The position numbers and the translations under genes were made by a program. Of a stretch of DNA of 64,000 bases, positions 36,933 to 46,681 are shown piece by piece (the stretch's first letter is position 1; every line of letters begins with the position of its first letter). The stretch is from Chryseobacterium tructae (GTDB lineage: Bacteria > Bacteroidota > Bacteroidia > Flavobacteriales > Weeksellaceae): positions 3,596,001-3,660,000 of the forward strand of contig NZ_JAUFQR010000001.1 of assembly GCF_030409875.1 (NCBI RefSeq), read 5' to 3'. Below the pieces are notes generated by a model. That model saw only the letters and a list, made by a program, of their open reading frames with translations. It was not told the DNA's origin and did not search any database.

Positions 36933-38081
36933 ATGAAAAAGACAAATCCTCTTTGGCTACTCACTTTGCTTGTAATGCTTCCTCAGTTTGTGGAAACCAT
37001 CTACAGCCCAGTTTTGCCAATGGTACAGGAAAAATTTGGAGTAAATGAAGAATCTACGACTTTAACGATAAGCTTTTATTTTATTGCCTTTGCTCTTGGG
37101 GTGGCATTTTGGGGTGTACAATGTGATAGAATTGGAAGAAAGAAGTCGTTGGAATATGGGTTGATCACTTATGGAATTGGAACTTTAGCTGCTATTTTTG
37201 CTCCTAATTTTACGCTTTTACTGATTGCCAGAATTATTTCCGCTTTTGGGATTGCTGTAGGATCTATCGTTACTCAGACTATTTTGCGCGATACTTATGA
37301 CAAAGACCATATCAGCAAAGTATTTTCATGGATTGGAATTGGTTTATCCATCAGCCCGGTTATTGGAATGACCACAGGTTCAGTTCTTGCTTCTTCAGCA
37401 GGTCATCAGGGCGTTTTTATCACTTTATGTCTGGCAGCAATTGTATTTTACATTCTTTCCAGAAGGAATGTTTCTGAAACCCATCATTCCGGGAAAAAGA
37501 TCGGTTTTCAAATGCTGTTCAGCTTGTTAAAACGAATGCTCAAAGATCAGGAAATCATCAAATGCTGCTTATTGATAATGAGTTTTAATGTATTGTTATT
37601 CTCCTATTATTCATTGGCTCCTTTTATTTTCAAGGAACAACAGTATTCATCGTATGTTTTTGGATACAGCAGCATTGTATTAGCAGCAGGAACATTTGCC
37701 GGAGCTAAGCTTAACAGATTTTTACTTCTGAAAAATACAACTCCTAAGATTTTAATAACATCAAGTGTAATAGGATCATTCATAGCCTCTGTTTTTGTAT
37801 GGCTCCTGACTGATCATGGTATTTATTTCCTGATTCCGTACTTCTTTATTGTCATGGCCTTCAGTATTGCTATTCCGAATATTCTGAGTACCGCCCTGAT
37901 CAATTATAAAAATGAAACCGGAAGCGCGGGAGCATTGCTGGGGCTTATTTATTATGTACTGATAGGAAGCGGATTGGTAACTATAGGATTCATTCAAAAT
38001 CTGGGAATTTCATGCCTCATTTTTTCAGGGATTGGCGTAATTACTTTATTTGCATTCAAACCAAAAGAGAAAACCGTTTAA
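36933..38081 (+). CDS. MFS multidrug transporter (Bcr/CflA-like)
   Basis: Inner-membrane proton antiporter of 382 residues with 12 predicted helices. Motif A is GVQCDRIGRKK (about residues 61-71) and RDTY near residue 114 belongs to the Bcr/CflA signature. I chose the ATG at 36933 rather than a TTG 12 bp upstream because of its Lys-rich start before helix 1. It diverges from the AraC regulator, which likely senses its substrate. It ends in a terminator shared with the convergent DUF3592 gene. The substrate is unknown. Confidence 0.88.
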   Translation: MKKTNPLWLLTLLVMLPQFVETIYSPVLPMVQEKFGVNEESTTLTISFYFIAFALGVAFWGVQCDRIGRKKSLEYGLITYGIGTLAAIFAPNFTLLLIARIISAFGIAVGSIVTQTILRDTYDKDHISKVFSWIGIGLSISPVIGMTTGSVLASSAGHQGVFITLCLAAIVFYILSRRNVSETHHSGKKIGFQMLFSLLKRMLKDQEIIKCCLLIMSFNVLLFSYYSLAPFIFKEQQYSSYVFGYSSIVLAAGTFAGAKLNRFLLLKNTTPKILITSSVIGSFIASVFVWLLTDHGIYFLIPYFFIVMAFSIAIPNILSTALINYKNETGSAGALLGLIYYVLIGSGLVTIGFIQNLGISCLIFSGIGVITLFAFKPKEKTV

Positions 38082-38096
38082 GCTCTAAACGGTTTT
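38072..38096. terminator. Bidirectional terminator overlapping two stop codons
   Basis: AAACCGTTTA / TAAACGGTTT around GCTC, followed by a T-run. The stop codons of the MFS (plus) and DUF3592 (minus) genes both lie in the hairpin. Confidence 0.75.
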
Positions 38097-38590
38097 TTCT
38101 TTTTTAATGTTCCAATATAATATATTATAACAAACAATCCAATTACTAATGGGATCATATAAAGACACAGGAATATAAATGGCAAAAACCAAAGTTGCCA
38201 AAATCCACCATGAATAGCGTTGGAAGGATCTTTTTTATCAAAATACACAGTTACATCATTAGACCATTCCCTGCTGCTACTGCCATAATCAGCATGAAGG
38301 GTATATGAATGGTTGGAAGAATCATAATAAGTAATAATCGGAGAATATATTCTGGTATAGATATCCTGGTCACTATCCCTAGACCAGCTTTCTTTATACC
38401 CTGTAATTCTTGCTTCCGTTTTCACGCCATTAGATACTAAATCGATATGCCTGTAAATTTTACTACAACTGTAATAGACTCCTCCAATCCCCATTGCCAG
38501 GAATGAAAGGGTAAATATAATGGATAAAGAAACCACCAATAAACGATTACTTTTCACCTGTTTTTTTGGGGCTTTTAAACTACTTTTCAT
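38078..38590 (-). CDS. DUF3592 membrane protein
   Basis: Inner-membrane protein of 170 residues with two transmembrane helices (about residues 20-42 and 132-158) around an extracytoplasmic domain of DUF3592 type (GVKTEARITGYKES and VTVYFDKKDPSNAI). The function is unknown. N- and C-termini are Lys-rich. Its 3' end overlaps that of the convergent MFS gene. Confidence 0.8.
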   Translation of the reverse strand: MKSSLKAPKKQVKSNRLLVVSLSIIFTLSFLAMGIGGVYYSCSKIYRHIDLVSNGVKTEARITGYKESWSRDSDQDIYTRIYSPIITYYDSSNHSYTLHADYGSSSREWSNDVTVYFDKKDPSNAIHGGFWQLWFLPFIFLCLYMIPLVIGLFVIIYYIGTLKKKKPFRA

Positions 38591-38672
38591 TCAATTTTCT
38601 TTTCAATGTAAAAACCAACATTTTCGTAAATACAGAAGCTATTTTCATTCTGAAATTGTTGAACTTGTTCAG

Positions 38673-39668
38673 TTATTTAATAAAATTATACAAAGTATCA
38701 AAAAATTTAGAATAGACTTCTATATGAGGCAGATGTCCCACATTTTCAAGCTCCACAAGCTTTGAGCCTTCAATTTCACGTTGGGTTTTCTTCCCCAGCT
38801 CCTGATACTGACCCATTTTAGGCTGAAGTTCCTTCGGAGCCCTATCTTTTCCTATGGCTGTTCTGTCTCTGGTTCCAATAATCAGTAAAGTAGGTACTTT
38901 TATGTTTTTAAATTCATAACAGACGGGCTGATTGTAGATCATATCGGAAGTGAGAGCGGCATCCCATGCTACCTGTGGATAATCCTTATGGAGTGTCCAT
39001 CCGGCAATAAGATCAAGCCAAGGCTGATACTCTTCTTTCCATTGATTGTCATAATAGAATTTTAGCTGATAATTTTTATACGTTTCAGCTGTATTTTTAA
39101 GTTCAGATTGGTACGCCTGGTCTATATTCTGATAGGCAGCAAATGTTTTATAATCCTCAAGTCCAATAGGATTTTCCAGGATCAGCTTTTGAACTTTCTC
39201 AGGATACAGTAAAGTAAATCTTGTAGCGACCATCCCTCCCATTGAGTGTCCCAGAACAATTGTTTTATCAATTCCTAATTCATCTAAAATAGCTTTAGTA
39301 TTTTCTGCCAGTTGTGAAAACGAAAATTGGTAATTGTGGGGTTTTGATGATTTTCCAAATCCAATCTGATCCGGAATGATCACTCTAAATCCTTTTTCTG
39401 ACAAATCTTTGGCTGTTTTTTCCCAATAGGCACCATTAAAGTTTTTTCCATGCAGCAACATGATCGTTTTTCCATTGGCTTTTTGTGGTTTCACATCCAT
39501 GTAAGCCATTTTCAGAGAGTTCTCCTGCGATTTTAAATTTATAAAACGAACTTCATAAGGGTATTTGTAATCAGATAACATGCCATCCAATGGCCTTATT
39601 TGTGAAAACAATCCTCCTGATACAGCTACTAACGCTACTGTAGTTATTATATTTCTAAAATATCTCAT
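38673..39668 (-). CDS. Alpha/beta hydrolase, exported
   Basis: Esterase- or lipase-like hydrolase of 331 residues with a signal peptide (1-22). The oxyanion motif LLHGKNFNG is near residue 73, the nucleophile Ser is in GHSMGG near residue 141, an Asp follows the GTRDRTA loop near 271, and the catalytic His is in NVGHLPHIE near the C-terminus. The length and the LxHGxNFxG motif suggest the prolyl-aminopeptidase/epoxide-hydrolase-like branch. The substrate is unknown. Confidence 0.88.
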   Translation of the reverse strand: MRYFRNIITTVALVAVSGGLFSQIRPLDGMLSDYKYPYEVRFINLKSQENSLKMAYMDVKPQKANGKTIMLLHGKNFNGAYWEKTAKDLSEKGFRVIIPDQIGFGKSSKPHNYQFSFSQLAENTKAILDELGIDKTIVLGHSMGGMVATRFTLLYPEKVQKLILENPIGLEDYKTFAAYQNIDQAYQSELKNTAETYKNYQLKFYYDNQWKEEYQPWLDLIAGWTLHKDYPQVAWDAALTSDMIYNQPVCYEFKNIKVPTLLIIGTRDRTAIGKDRAPKELQPKMGQYQELGKKTQREIEGSKLVELENVGHLPHIEVYSKFFDTLYNFIK

Positions 39669-39698
39669 GCTTCTTTACTTTAAGTTCTTAAAATTAAA

Positions 39699-39724
39699 AA
39701 AACCGCTCCACAAGGAACGGTTTT
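39699..39724 (-). terminator. Terminator of the EamA gene
   Basis: AAAACCG.TCC / GGA.CGGTTTT hairpin followed on the minus strand by a T-run. Confidence 0.75.
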
Positions 39725-39753
39725 CAACTGTTATTTTTAGTTAAATATTATTT

Positions 39754-40740
39754 TTAAGATACTTCTGCCATAGAAACTTCTTTCTCTTTTTTGGAAGGAA
39801 GATTCATTAAAACAATCGCAAAAAGAATTAATGCAATACCTACCCATTGTATAAATAACACCTTTTCACCCAATAATACAAAGGCCATGGTCACAGAAAC
39901 CGGAAGTTCCAGTGAAGAAACAATGCTTCCCAATCCTAATCCTGCGTTAGGGAAACCAATATTAAACAGAATTGGGGGTATAATGGTTCCAAACAAAGCC
40001 AAAATAGCTCCATACGTCCAGAATATTGAATAATTAAAAGAATGGATATGTTCTGTATTTTCTGTAAAGTTGAGATAGAAAGTTTTTAATCCGTCAAAAT
40101 ACATCGGTCCAATCTGCGCAAAGAATAGGAATGCAAAAACCACGATAGAACCACCAGCCAGCATAATAATACTTTTTCTGAAAACAGGAAGATGAGTAGC
40201 TAATGTATTAGAGGTAAACATCGTTAGTGTATACGAACCTGCCGCCATCAGTCCCCAAAAGACTCCATGCCAATCCAATTCGATATCCATATTAATAAGG
40301 TTGGTTGCAAGAACAGTTCCCAGCAATACAATAATTACAGCAACAATTTTCCTTGCATTGGGCAGCTTTTTAGTCAGAATACTTTCGACCACTACACTGA
40401 TCCACACCGATTGCATCAGCAATACGATAGCAATGGAAACATTGATATACTGTACCGCGATATAATAAAACAAACTTGTTCCTCCCAATGATGTTCCGGC
40501 AAGCATCAGCATTTTGACCTCTTTGGAATTCGGCATTGATAACTTCTTTTTTGACGTTAGGGTTTGAATAAGATTCAGGATCAAAAGCCCTGTCAAACCT
40601 AGTACAAATTGGGATGTAGTTACTTCAGATGTTGTAAAACCATCATGATAAGCCATTTTCACAAAAGTGGCTAACATTCCGTATATACTAGCACCAATTC
40701 CTACAAATAAAACACCTTTTAGTATATTTTTCTTCTTCAT
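39754..40740 (-). CDS. EamA/DMT family transporter
   Basis: Ten-helix drug/metabolite transporter of 328 residues built of two EamA repeats (about residues 5-145 and 160-315). The second repeat contains GSIVSSLELPVSVTMAF and the conserved E. I prefer the ATG at 40740 to one at 40830: the start KKKNILKG suits a first helix, and a -7 box TACCTTTG (minus strand, 40759-40766) would fall inside the longer version. The terminator of the M36 gene also lies in that region. It may export amino acids or purines; I cannot tell. Confidence 0.88.
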   Translation of the reverse strand: MKKKNILKGVLFVGIGASIYGMLATFVKMAYHDGFTTSEVTTSQFVLGLTGLLILNLIQTLTSKKKLSMPNSKEVKMLMLAGTSLGGTSLFYYIAVQYINVSIAIVLLMQSVWISVVVESILTKKLPNARKIVAVIIVLLGTVLATNLINMDIELDWHGVFWGLMAAGSYTLTMFTSNTLATHLPVFRKSIIMLAGGSIVVFAFLFFAQIGPMYFDGLKTFYLNFTENTEHIHSFNYSIFWTYGAILALFGTIIPPILFNIGFPNAGLGLGSIVSSLELPVSVTMAFVLLGEKVLFIQWVGIALILFAIVLMNLPSKKEKEVSMAEVS

Positions 40741-40815
40741 AATTTTTTTAACAGCCTGCAAAGGTACAATATATAAATTAAAGTACTTTGAAGTGTTGCT
40801 ATAATAGATAAATAA

Positions 40816-40843
40816 GATCGCCACAAGCAAAGCTTGTGGCGAT
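40816..40843 (-). terminator. Terminator of the first M36 peptidase gene
   Basis: Perfect arms GATCGCCACAAGC / GCTTGTGGCGATC, then T-rich on the minus strand. Confidence 0.85.
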
Positions 40844-40866
40844 CTTCAATTGATTATATAAATTAG

Positions 40867-43509
40867 TTATTTTTTTACAATCACTTTAGAATTAGCTTCA
40901 AAGCCAAGTCCTTTCACTTTCACGATATAAGTACCATTTACCAAACGGCTTGTTGAAATCGCTTTTTTGTTTTCTGGAGAGATCTTATCTTCTGAAGAGA
41001 CCAATTTACCAGACATATCATAAAGCTCTACACTTACTTTTCCAAGAGTCTTGCTTGGAAAATTAATGTAGAATTCATCTTTCGCCGGGTTTGGATAAAC
41101 AGAAATCTTGTTATCCTTAATTGAAGTAATTTCATCTGTACCTAACGTAGCACATTCTGCAGGTACTTCAAAATTTTCTACCTGATCGTTAATATTCGTT
41201 TTATCCCCAGCTGATGCATTTATCCCTAATCCTCTTTTTGCAAAAACCTTCCAGATCATACATTTATCCTGGCCTTCTGTTGCTGCCAATTCTGCGGCTA
41301 ATATTGCGTTTCTTCCTTCAATAAAACTAGGATCACATGTTTGCAGTTTAAGTCCATTAACAATTAATTGTAATACTCTAGAACTTCCATTTGTTGCATT
41401 AGCAGTTACATCAGATGAATACCCATATTTTTCTACATATTTCCAGTGAAGATCCCATAGCATAGATGCCCAAACAAAACCAATAGAATGCGAATCAGCA
41501 ACCATTGTTCCATTATCAGAATACTCCATTCCGTTTGTATCAGCATAGGTAAAGCCATTCACATTGAAATCCGGAGAATATTTTTCAGGTCTGATTCCTC
41601 CACCTGTTATTGGCTGCCCAATTGGATAAGTCCCTATTCCTCTTGCAACAGTGGAGTTATCTCCTGGCTTGTTAGTAAGCATTAATGCAAAGAAGTCAGA
41701 CCATCCTTCACCCATTTGTTCTTTAGAATAGGTTGGATTACCATTATAAGGTCTTGCATTTAAACAGCTATACCCATCTCCTGTTAATCTATTGGAAATT
41801 CCATGACCATATTCATGGGTAACAATACCGTTATCAAAGCTTCCATCATATTTTGTATCAGCTCTCAGCGTAGTATTTACTGTTGTATTGGCATCAAGTT
41901 TATCTTTCATAAACAATCCTTCAGCCTCAGCAACTAATATTGAAGGTATTGTAACTGTTGGAGAAACAACTCCATCGCCTGCCATATTACCAATTGTAGC
42001 GCCATTTGCAGCGTTGTTATAAATAATAGCTCCTATAGCTCCTGCTGTTTCTGCATTTTTAACTTTAATAGCAAAACCACAGGTTCCTCTTTGAATCAAA
42101 GCGATCTTACCTGTTAATTCACCTGCCGGAATGCTTGTACAAGCTTCTAAAACAGTAGGTATCTTAACATCTCCTGTAATTCCTATATCATTAAGCTGAG
42201 AACCAAACTGGGCTATTCCGGCATTTACAACTCTGGAAGCAGCATCTGTAGGGGCATTATACCAAAGTTTTCTATTAGAACCTAGCCAAAGGTACATTTG
42301 CATTATCGGGTTATAATTATCCGGATAAGTTGCAAAATTGGCATTATTAAATCCTCCTCCATCTTGGGATTGAGCAAAAACCTCATCATCATCTAGCCCT
42401 CCGTTCCCAAAATTATTACTTTGGAAATTTCTTGCAGACTCTGTAAACCCAAATTTATAGAATATATCATGCACCATATTGCTGATATAGAACAAATTGG
42501 TAGTTGCCGCAGATAAATTATTATATGTTAATCCATTGGGATCATAAGCAAAATTAAAGTTTCTTGTTGCTCCGCCATCAGGTGAAGCTCCAAAAGTTTG
42601 TTCATCATTATCTTTATCATCGTAAGCATATACATTATTTCCTCTTGTAATCGTATAATGAGTAGTTACGTTAGAATGCCATCCTTCGGGTGAAGAAGCA
42701 AGAATCCAAGGATTACTGACTAAAGAACGCTGCCCAAAAGTAGGAGCTTCAAGAGGTAAAGCAAAAACGTTATATGATGCATTATCCGGAGCAAAAAACA
42801 TCATATTCTTTTTTTGGATATTATCATGGATATAAAAATCCTGTAGCTGCGGCATCATATTTACCTGACTTCCACTGTGGTCATGGCCATAAGCACCATC
42901 GTGAAAATTACATGCAAGGTTCAGGTTAATTTTGCTAAGAATTTTTCCGGTATTTGCATCGATCAGTATATTCCAGGAATTAGCTGTATCAGGTTCTTTA
43001 AATATAAACTCATATGCTAAACGAAGCTCTTTATTTTTATCACTGATATAAACAAGCCTTTGCTTTGCCGAAGTCAATTTATCTGTTCCTTTTTCAAAAA
43101 ATCCAATAATCGGAAGACTTGAAACCTTATCATTTTCCAGATCAATTGCAATATTTTTAAGTGCTATTTTTTCACTTATTGATGCATTTTTAGCTGATGC
43201 AGCAACATAATCTTTTATAAAATTATCTGTATAGTAAGCTACTTTACTATCCTTAATAAGCGCCGTCCCTACTGAACTATATATTGGCAAGCCATTATAA
43301 GTTTGTATCAGTTTAACAACATCACCATTCAATGATTTTGAAGGATCTACATTATCAACAATAAAATTATTGAGGTCAGACTTCTTATATTCTCTTATTT
43401 TGTTTTGAGAAATATAATCTTTAATAAGCTTTTCATTATCTTGTCCGAAAACAATAGCCGGAAACACAGAAAAAACGGCAAATAAAAGAGGTAGAGTTTT
43501 GTTTTTCAT
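40867..43509 (-). CDS. M36 (fungalysin) metallopeptidase with T9SS sorting domain, copy A
   Basis: Secreted elastinolytic-type zinc peptidase of 880 residues. Order: signal peptide (1-22), FTP/PepSY propeptide (about 25-190), catalytic domain in two parts around a PA domain (about 440-545, GKIALIQRGTCGFAIKVKNA), the HEYGH zinc motif near residue 564 (THEYGHGISNRL), the third ligand in MGEGWSDFFA, and a T9SS type A tail (ISVYPNPAKDEFYINFPS to the end). The propeptide keeps it inactive until export. I chose the Lys-rich start at 43509 over 43530. It is the twin of the gene at 43715-46314. Confidence 0.95.
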   Translation of the reverse strand: MKNKTLPLLFAVFSVFPAIVFGQDNEKLIKDYISQNKIREYKKSDLNNFIVDNVDPSKSLNGDVVKLIQTYNGLPIYSSVGTALIKDSKVAYYTDNFIKDYVAASAKNASISEKIALKNIAIDLENDKVSSLPIIGFFEKGTDKLTSAKQRLVYISDKNKELRLAYEFIFKEPDTANSWNILIDANTGKILSKINLNLACNFHDGAYGHDHSGSQVNMMPQLQDFYIHDNIQKKNMMFFAPDNASYNVFALPLEAPTFGQRSLVSNPWILASSPEGWHSNVTTHYTITRGNNVYAYDDKDNDEQTFGASPDGGATRNFNFAYDPNGLTYNNLSAATTNLFYISNMVHDIFYKFGFTESARNFQSNNFGNGGLDDDEVFAQSQDGGGFNNANFATYPDNYNPIMQMYLWLGSNRKLWYNAPTDAASRVVNAGIAQFGSQLNDIGITGDVKIPTVLEACTSIPAGELTGKIALIQRGTCGFAIKVKNAETAGAIGAIIYNNAANGATIGNMAGDGVVSPTVTIPSILVAEAEGLFMKDKLDANTTVNTTLRADTKYDGSFDNGIVTHEYGHGISNRLTGDGYSCLNARPYNGNPTYSKEQMGEGWSDFFALMLTNKPGDNSTVARGIGTYPIGQPITGGGIRPEKYSPDFNVNGFTYADTNGMEYSDNGTMVADSHSIGFVWASMLWDLHWKYVEKYGYSSDVTANATNGSSRVLQLIVNGLKLQTCDPSFIEGRNAILAAELAATEGQDKCMIWKVFAKRGLGINASAGDKTNINDQVENFEVPAECATLGTDEITSIKDNKISVYPNPAKDEFYINFPSKTLGKVSVELYDMSGKLVSSEDKISPENKKAISTSRLVNGTYIVKVKGLGFEANSKVIVKK

Positions 43510-43664
43510 ATTCATTATCAAAGCCGCCAATTTACAAATATTTTATATAAAAAACATAAAATAAATACACAAAACATAAAATTGGATTTAAAATATATTT
43601 TAAATCCCTCAATATGAAGAATCCAATTCAGATTTTCAGATCCAAAATATATTTTCTAAAAGAA

Positions 43665-43690
43665 GAAAACTGCTCATAAGAGCAGTTTTC
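43665..43690 (-). terminator. Terminator of the second M36 peptidase gene
   Basis: Perfect arms GAAAACTGCT / AGCAGTTTTC with a 6-nt loop and a T-rich tail on the minus strand. Confidence 0.85.
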
Positions 43691-43714
43691 TATAATTACC
43701 TATTCTTTTAAAAG

Positions 43715-46314
43715 TTATTTTCTTACCATCACTTTTGAGCTAGCCTCAAAACCAAGTCCTTTTACTTTCACAATATAAGTGCCATTCACTAAACGACTTG
43801 TAGAAATTGCTTTCTTGGCATCCGGCGAAATTTTATCTTCAGAAGAAACCATTTTACCAGACATATCGTAAAGTTCTACACTTACCTTTCCTAGAGTTTT
43901 GCTTGGGAAGCTGATAAAGAATTCTTCTCTAGCCGGATTTGGATAAATAGAAACTTTATTTTCCTGTACAGACTTCACTTCATCAGTAGCCAATGAACGA
44001 CATTCTTCAGGTAAATCAAAGCTTTCAACCTGATCGTAAATATTATTTTTAATCCCTGCAGAAGCATTTACTCCCAATCCTCTTTTTGCAAAGACCTTCC
44101 AGATCATACACTTATCTTCTCCATTGGTTGTTGCTAAATCTGCATTTAAGATTGCATTTCTACCATCAATAAAACTAGGGTTACAAGCCTGAAGTTTCAA
44201 AGCATCAGTAACCAGCTGCAATACTTTAGTACTTCCATTTGGAGTGCTAGACAATACATCAGAAGAATATCCATATTTTTCAACATATTTCCAGTGAAGA
44301 TCCCATAACATTGTTGCCCATACAAATCCTATAGAGTGAACATCAAGAGATAAACCACCATTTGCGTTTGTATACACCATTCCGTTTGTATTTCCATACG
44401 TAAAGTTATTGATTGCAAAATCAGGAGAATATTGAGCAGGCCTGATTCCTAAACCAGCCGGAGTCTGTCCCATTACATATGTTCCTATACCTCTAGGAAC
44501 TGAAGCATTATCTCCGGGTCTATTAGTGAGCATAAGTGCAAAGAAATCCGACCAACCTTCTCCCATTTGCTCCATACTAACATTCGCATTTAAACAGTTT
44601 GATCCTGTTCCTGTTAATCTGTTAGAGATACCATGTCCATACTCATGAGTGATGATACCATTATCAAAACTTCCATCCGGAGTCATACTGGTAGACAGAT
44701 CATTTTTCAGAGTAACATTTACTGTTGTATTGGCATTCAATAGCCCTTTAATATAATCGCCTTCGGATTTTGTAATCAAAACGGTAGGAATCGTAACTGT
44801 TGGATCTGTTCCTGTCATATTACTCAATGAATTCCCATTGGCATCATTATTATAAATGATCGTTGCAACCGCACCGGCATCCTGAAGGTTTTTAGTTTTA
44901 ACAACAAATGAACACGTACCTCTTTCAACCAATCCAATCTTTTCCACAAGAGATCCTGCAGGTAAAGCTGTACATCCATCAGAAACCAGAGACAATTTCA
45001 CATCACCTGTAATCCCCACAGCATTCAATTGATTACCAAAGTCTGCAGTTCCCACCACAGGTTTTCTTTGAGTAGCTGTACTTGGTGCATTATAATAGAA
45101 TTTTTGATTGATGGTACTCCACAGATACATTTGCATTCTTGGTTTACTTCCATCTGCTGGGCTTGAAAAGTTTGCATTATTTGTACCTCCACCATCTTGC
45201 GCTTCTGCATTCACATAGTCATTTCCTACCCCTCCTAATCCAAAATTATTTTGCTGGAAATTTCGCGCCGTTTCAGTAAATCCAAATTTGTAAAGATATC
45301 GTGAACCTTATTATTAATGTAAAATAAATTGGTAATCGCCGCATTTAAATTATTGTCCGGGGTGCCATTAATACTGAATGGAAAATCAAAGCTTCTATTA
45401 GCCCCACCATCAGCATAAGTACCAGGTGCATTAGTATTGGCCTTATCATCGTACGCAAAAACATTATTTCCTCTGGTATTTGTATAATGATTTGTTCCAT
45501 CAGAATGCCATCCTTCCGGAGATGAGGTAAGTAACCAAGGGTTTGTCACTATTGATCTCGCCCCAAATGTTGCAGATTCTATAGGCAATGGAAACACATT
45601 GTAAGTCGCATTATCCGGTGACAATAAAGCAGACGGAGCACTCATCTTCACAGGTCCTATAAGATCATGGTGACTAAGTGTTGATTCGCCATGCGAGAAA
45701 GCATCATCGTGAAAGTTACAGGACAGGTTTAAGTCTGATTCACTAATAATTTCTCCTGTTTTTGCATTCACAAGAATATCCCAGTAACTAGGTGATTTCG
45801 GGTCCTGAAATGAGAATTGATAAGCCAGCTTCAGACTTCCTTTATCCTCAGCGTATACTAATCTTTGTTTTGCAGCATGTCCATTTTCTGCATCTGTCTC
45901 CGAATACCCAAGAATATGATAAGATTTTACCTCATCCTTCCCTAAATGATCTGCAATTTTTTGCAATGCCTCTCTTGCTGCAATGGAAGCGCTTCCCCCT
46001 GTAGATTCTTTATAATCTTTTACAAAATTATCTGTATAATAAACAATCTTTTTATTCTGAATAAGCGCAGTTCCTACAGAGCTATATACCGGAAGACCAT
46101 TATATGTTTGTAAAAACTTCACAACATCTCCGTTCAATGATTTTGAAGGATCTACATTATCAATGATAATATTATTAAGGTCAGATTTCTTATATTCTTT
46201 AATTTTATTTTGAGAAATATAATCTTTAATAAGCCTTTCATTATCTTGTCCGAAAACAATTGCTGGAAATACAGAAAACACAGCAAATAAAATAGGTAGA
46301 GTTTTATTTTTCAT
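43715..46314 (-). CDS. M36 (fungalysin) metallopeptidase with T9SS sorting domain, copy B, frameshifted
   Basis: Tandem paralogue of copy A with the same plan: signal peptide, FTP propeptide, catalytic domain interrupted by a PA domain, zinc motif THEYGHGISNRL, MGEGWSDFFA and T9SS tail (VSIYPNPAREEFFISFPS). The reconstructed length is about 866 residues. The frame breaks near 45292-45294: one added A (plus strand) restores HDIFYKFGFTETARNF as in copy A. The last 80 residues are almost identical to copy A while the prodomain and PA domain differ more, which suggests selection or gene conversion at the sorting tail. Confidence 0.92.
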
Positions 46315-46335
46315 ATCCATTATTAAAGCAGGCAA

Positions 46336-46638
46336 TATACATATATTTAATAAAATAAATACAGTTACGTTAAATCCAAAACACCTATAACACGAAAATA
46401 ATAAACAATAACAATATTAACAAAATTAAATACATCACAATAAAGAGAACCTATTTTCTTATTATCTGCTTACAACACAGCAACAACAATGAGTTACATA
46501 CTATTATCATCACCTAATAGAGAGAAAAAAAGCATTAAAACAGCAAAAACTTTCTTAATTTTCTTCTGTATATTTTAATTTTTTTTTAATTTTTTTCACT
46601 CATTAAACGCATTACTTTTAAAATAAATCACAAAAAAA
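46336..46638. other. Intergenic region, very A/T-rich
   Basis: About 300 bp with long A and T runs between the second M36 gene and rpsA. No gene seen. The promoter of the M36 gene should lie at the left end. Confidence 0.5.
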
Positions 46639-46658
46639 AGCCGCTCAAATGAGCGGCT
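46639..46658 (-). terminator. rpsA terminator
   Basis: Perfect arms AGCCGCTC / GAGCGGCT with an AAAT loop, followed on the minus strand by eight Ts. Confidence 0.9.
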
Positions 46659-46681
46659 CCTATTTATAAATGGTTCAAAGA

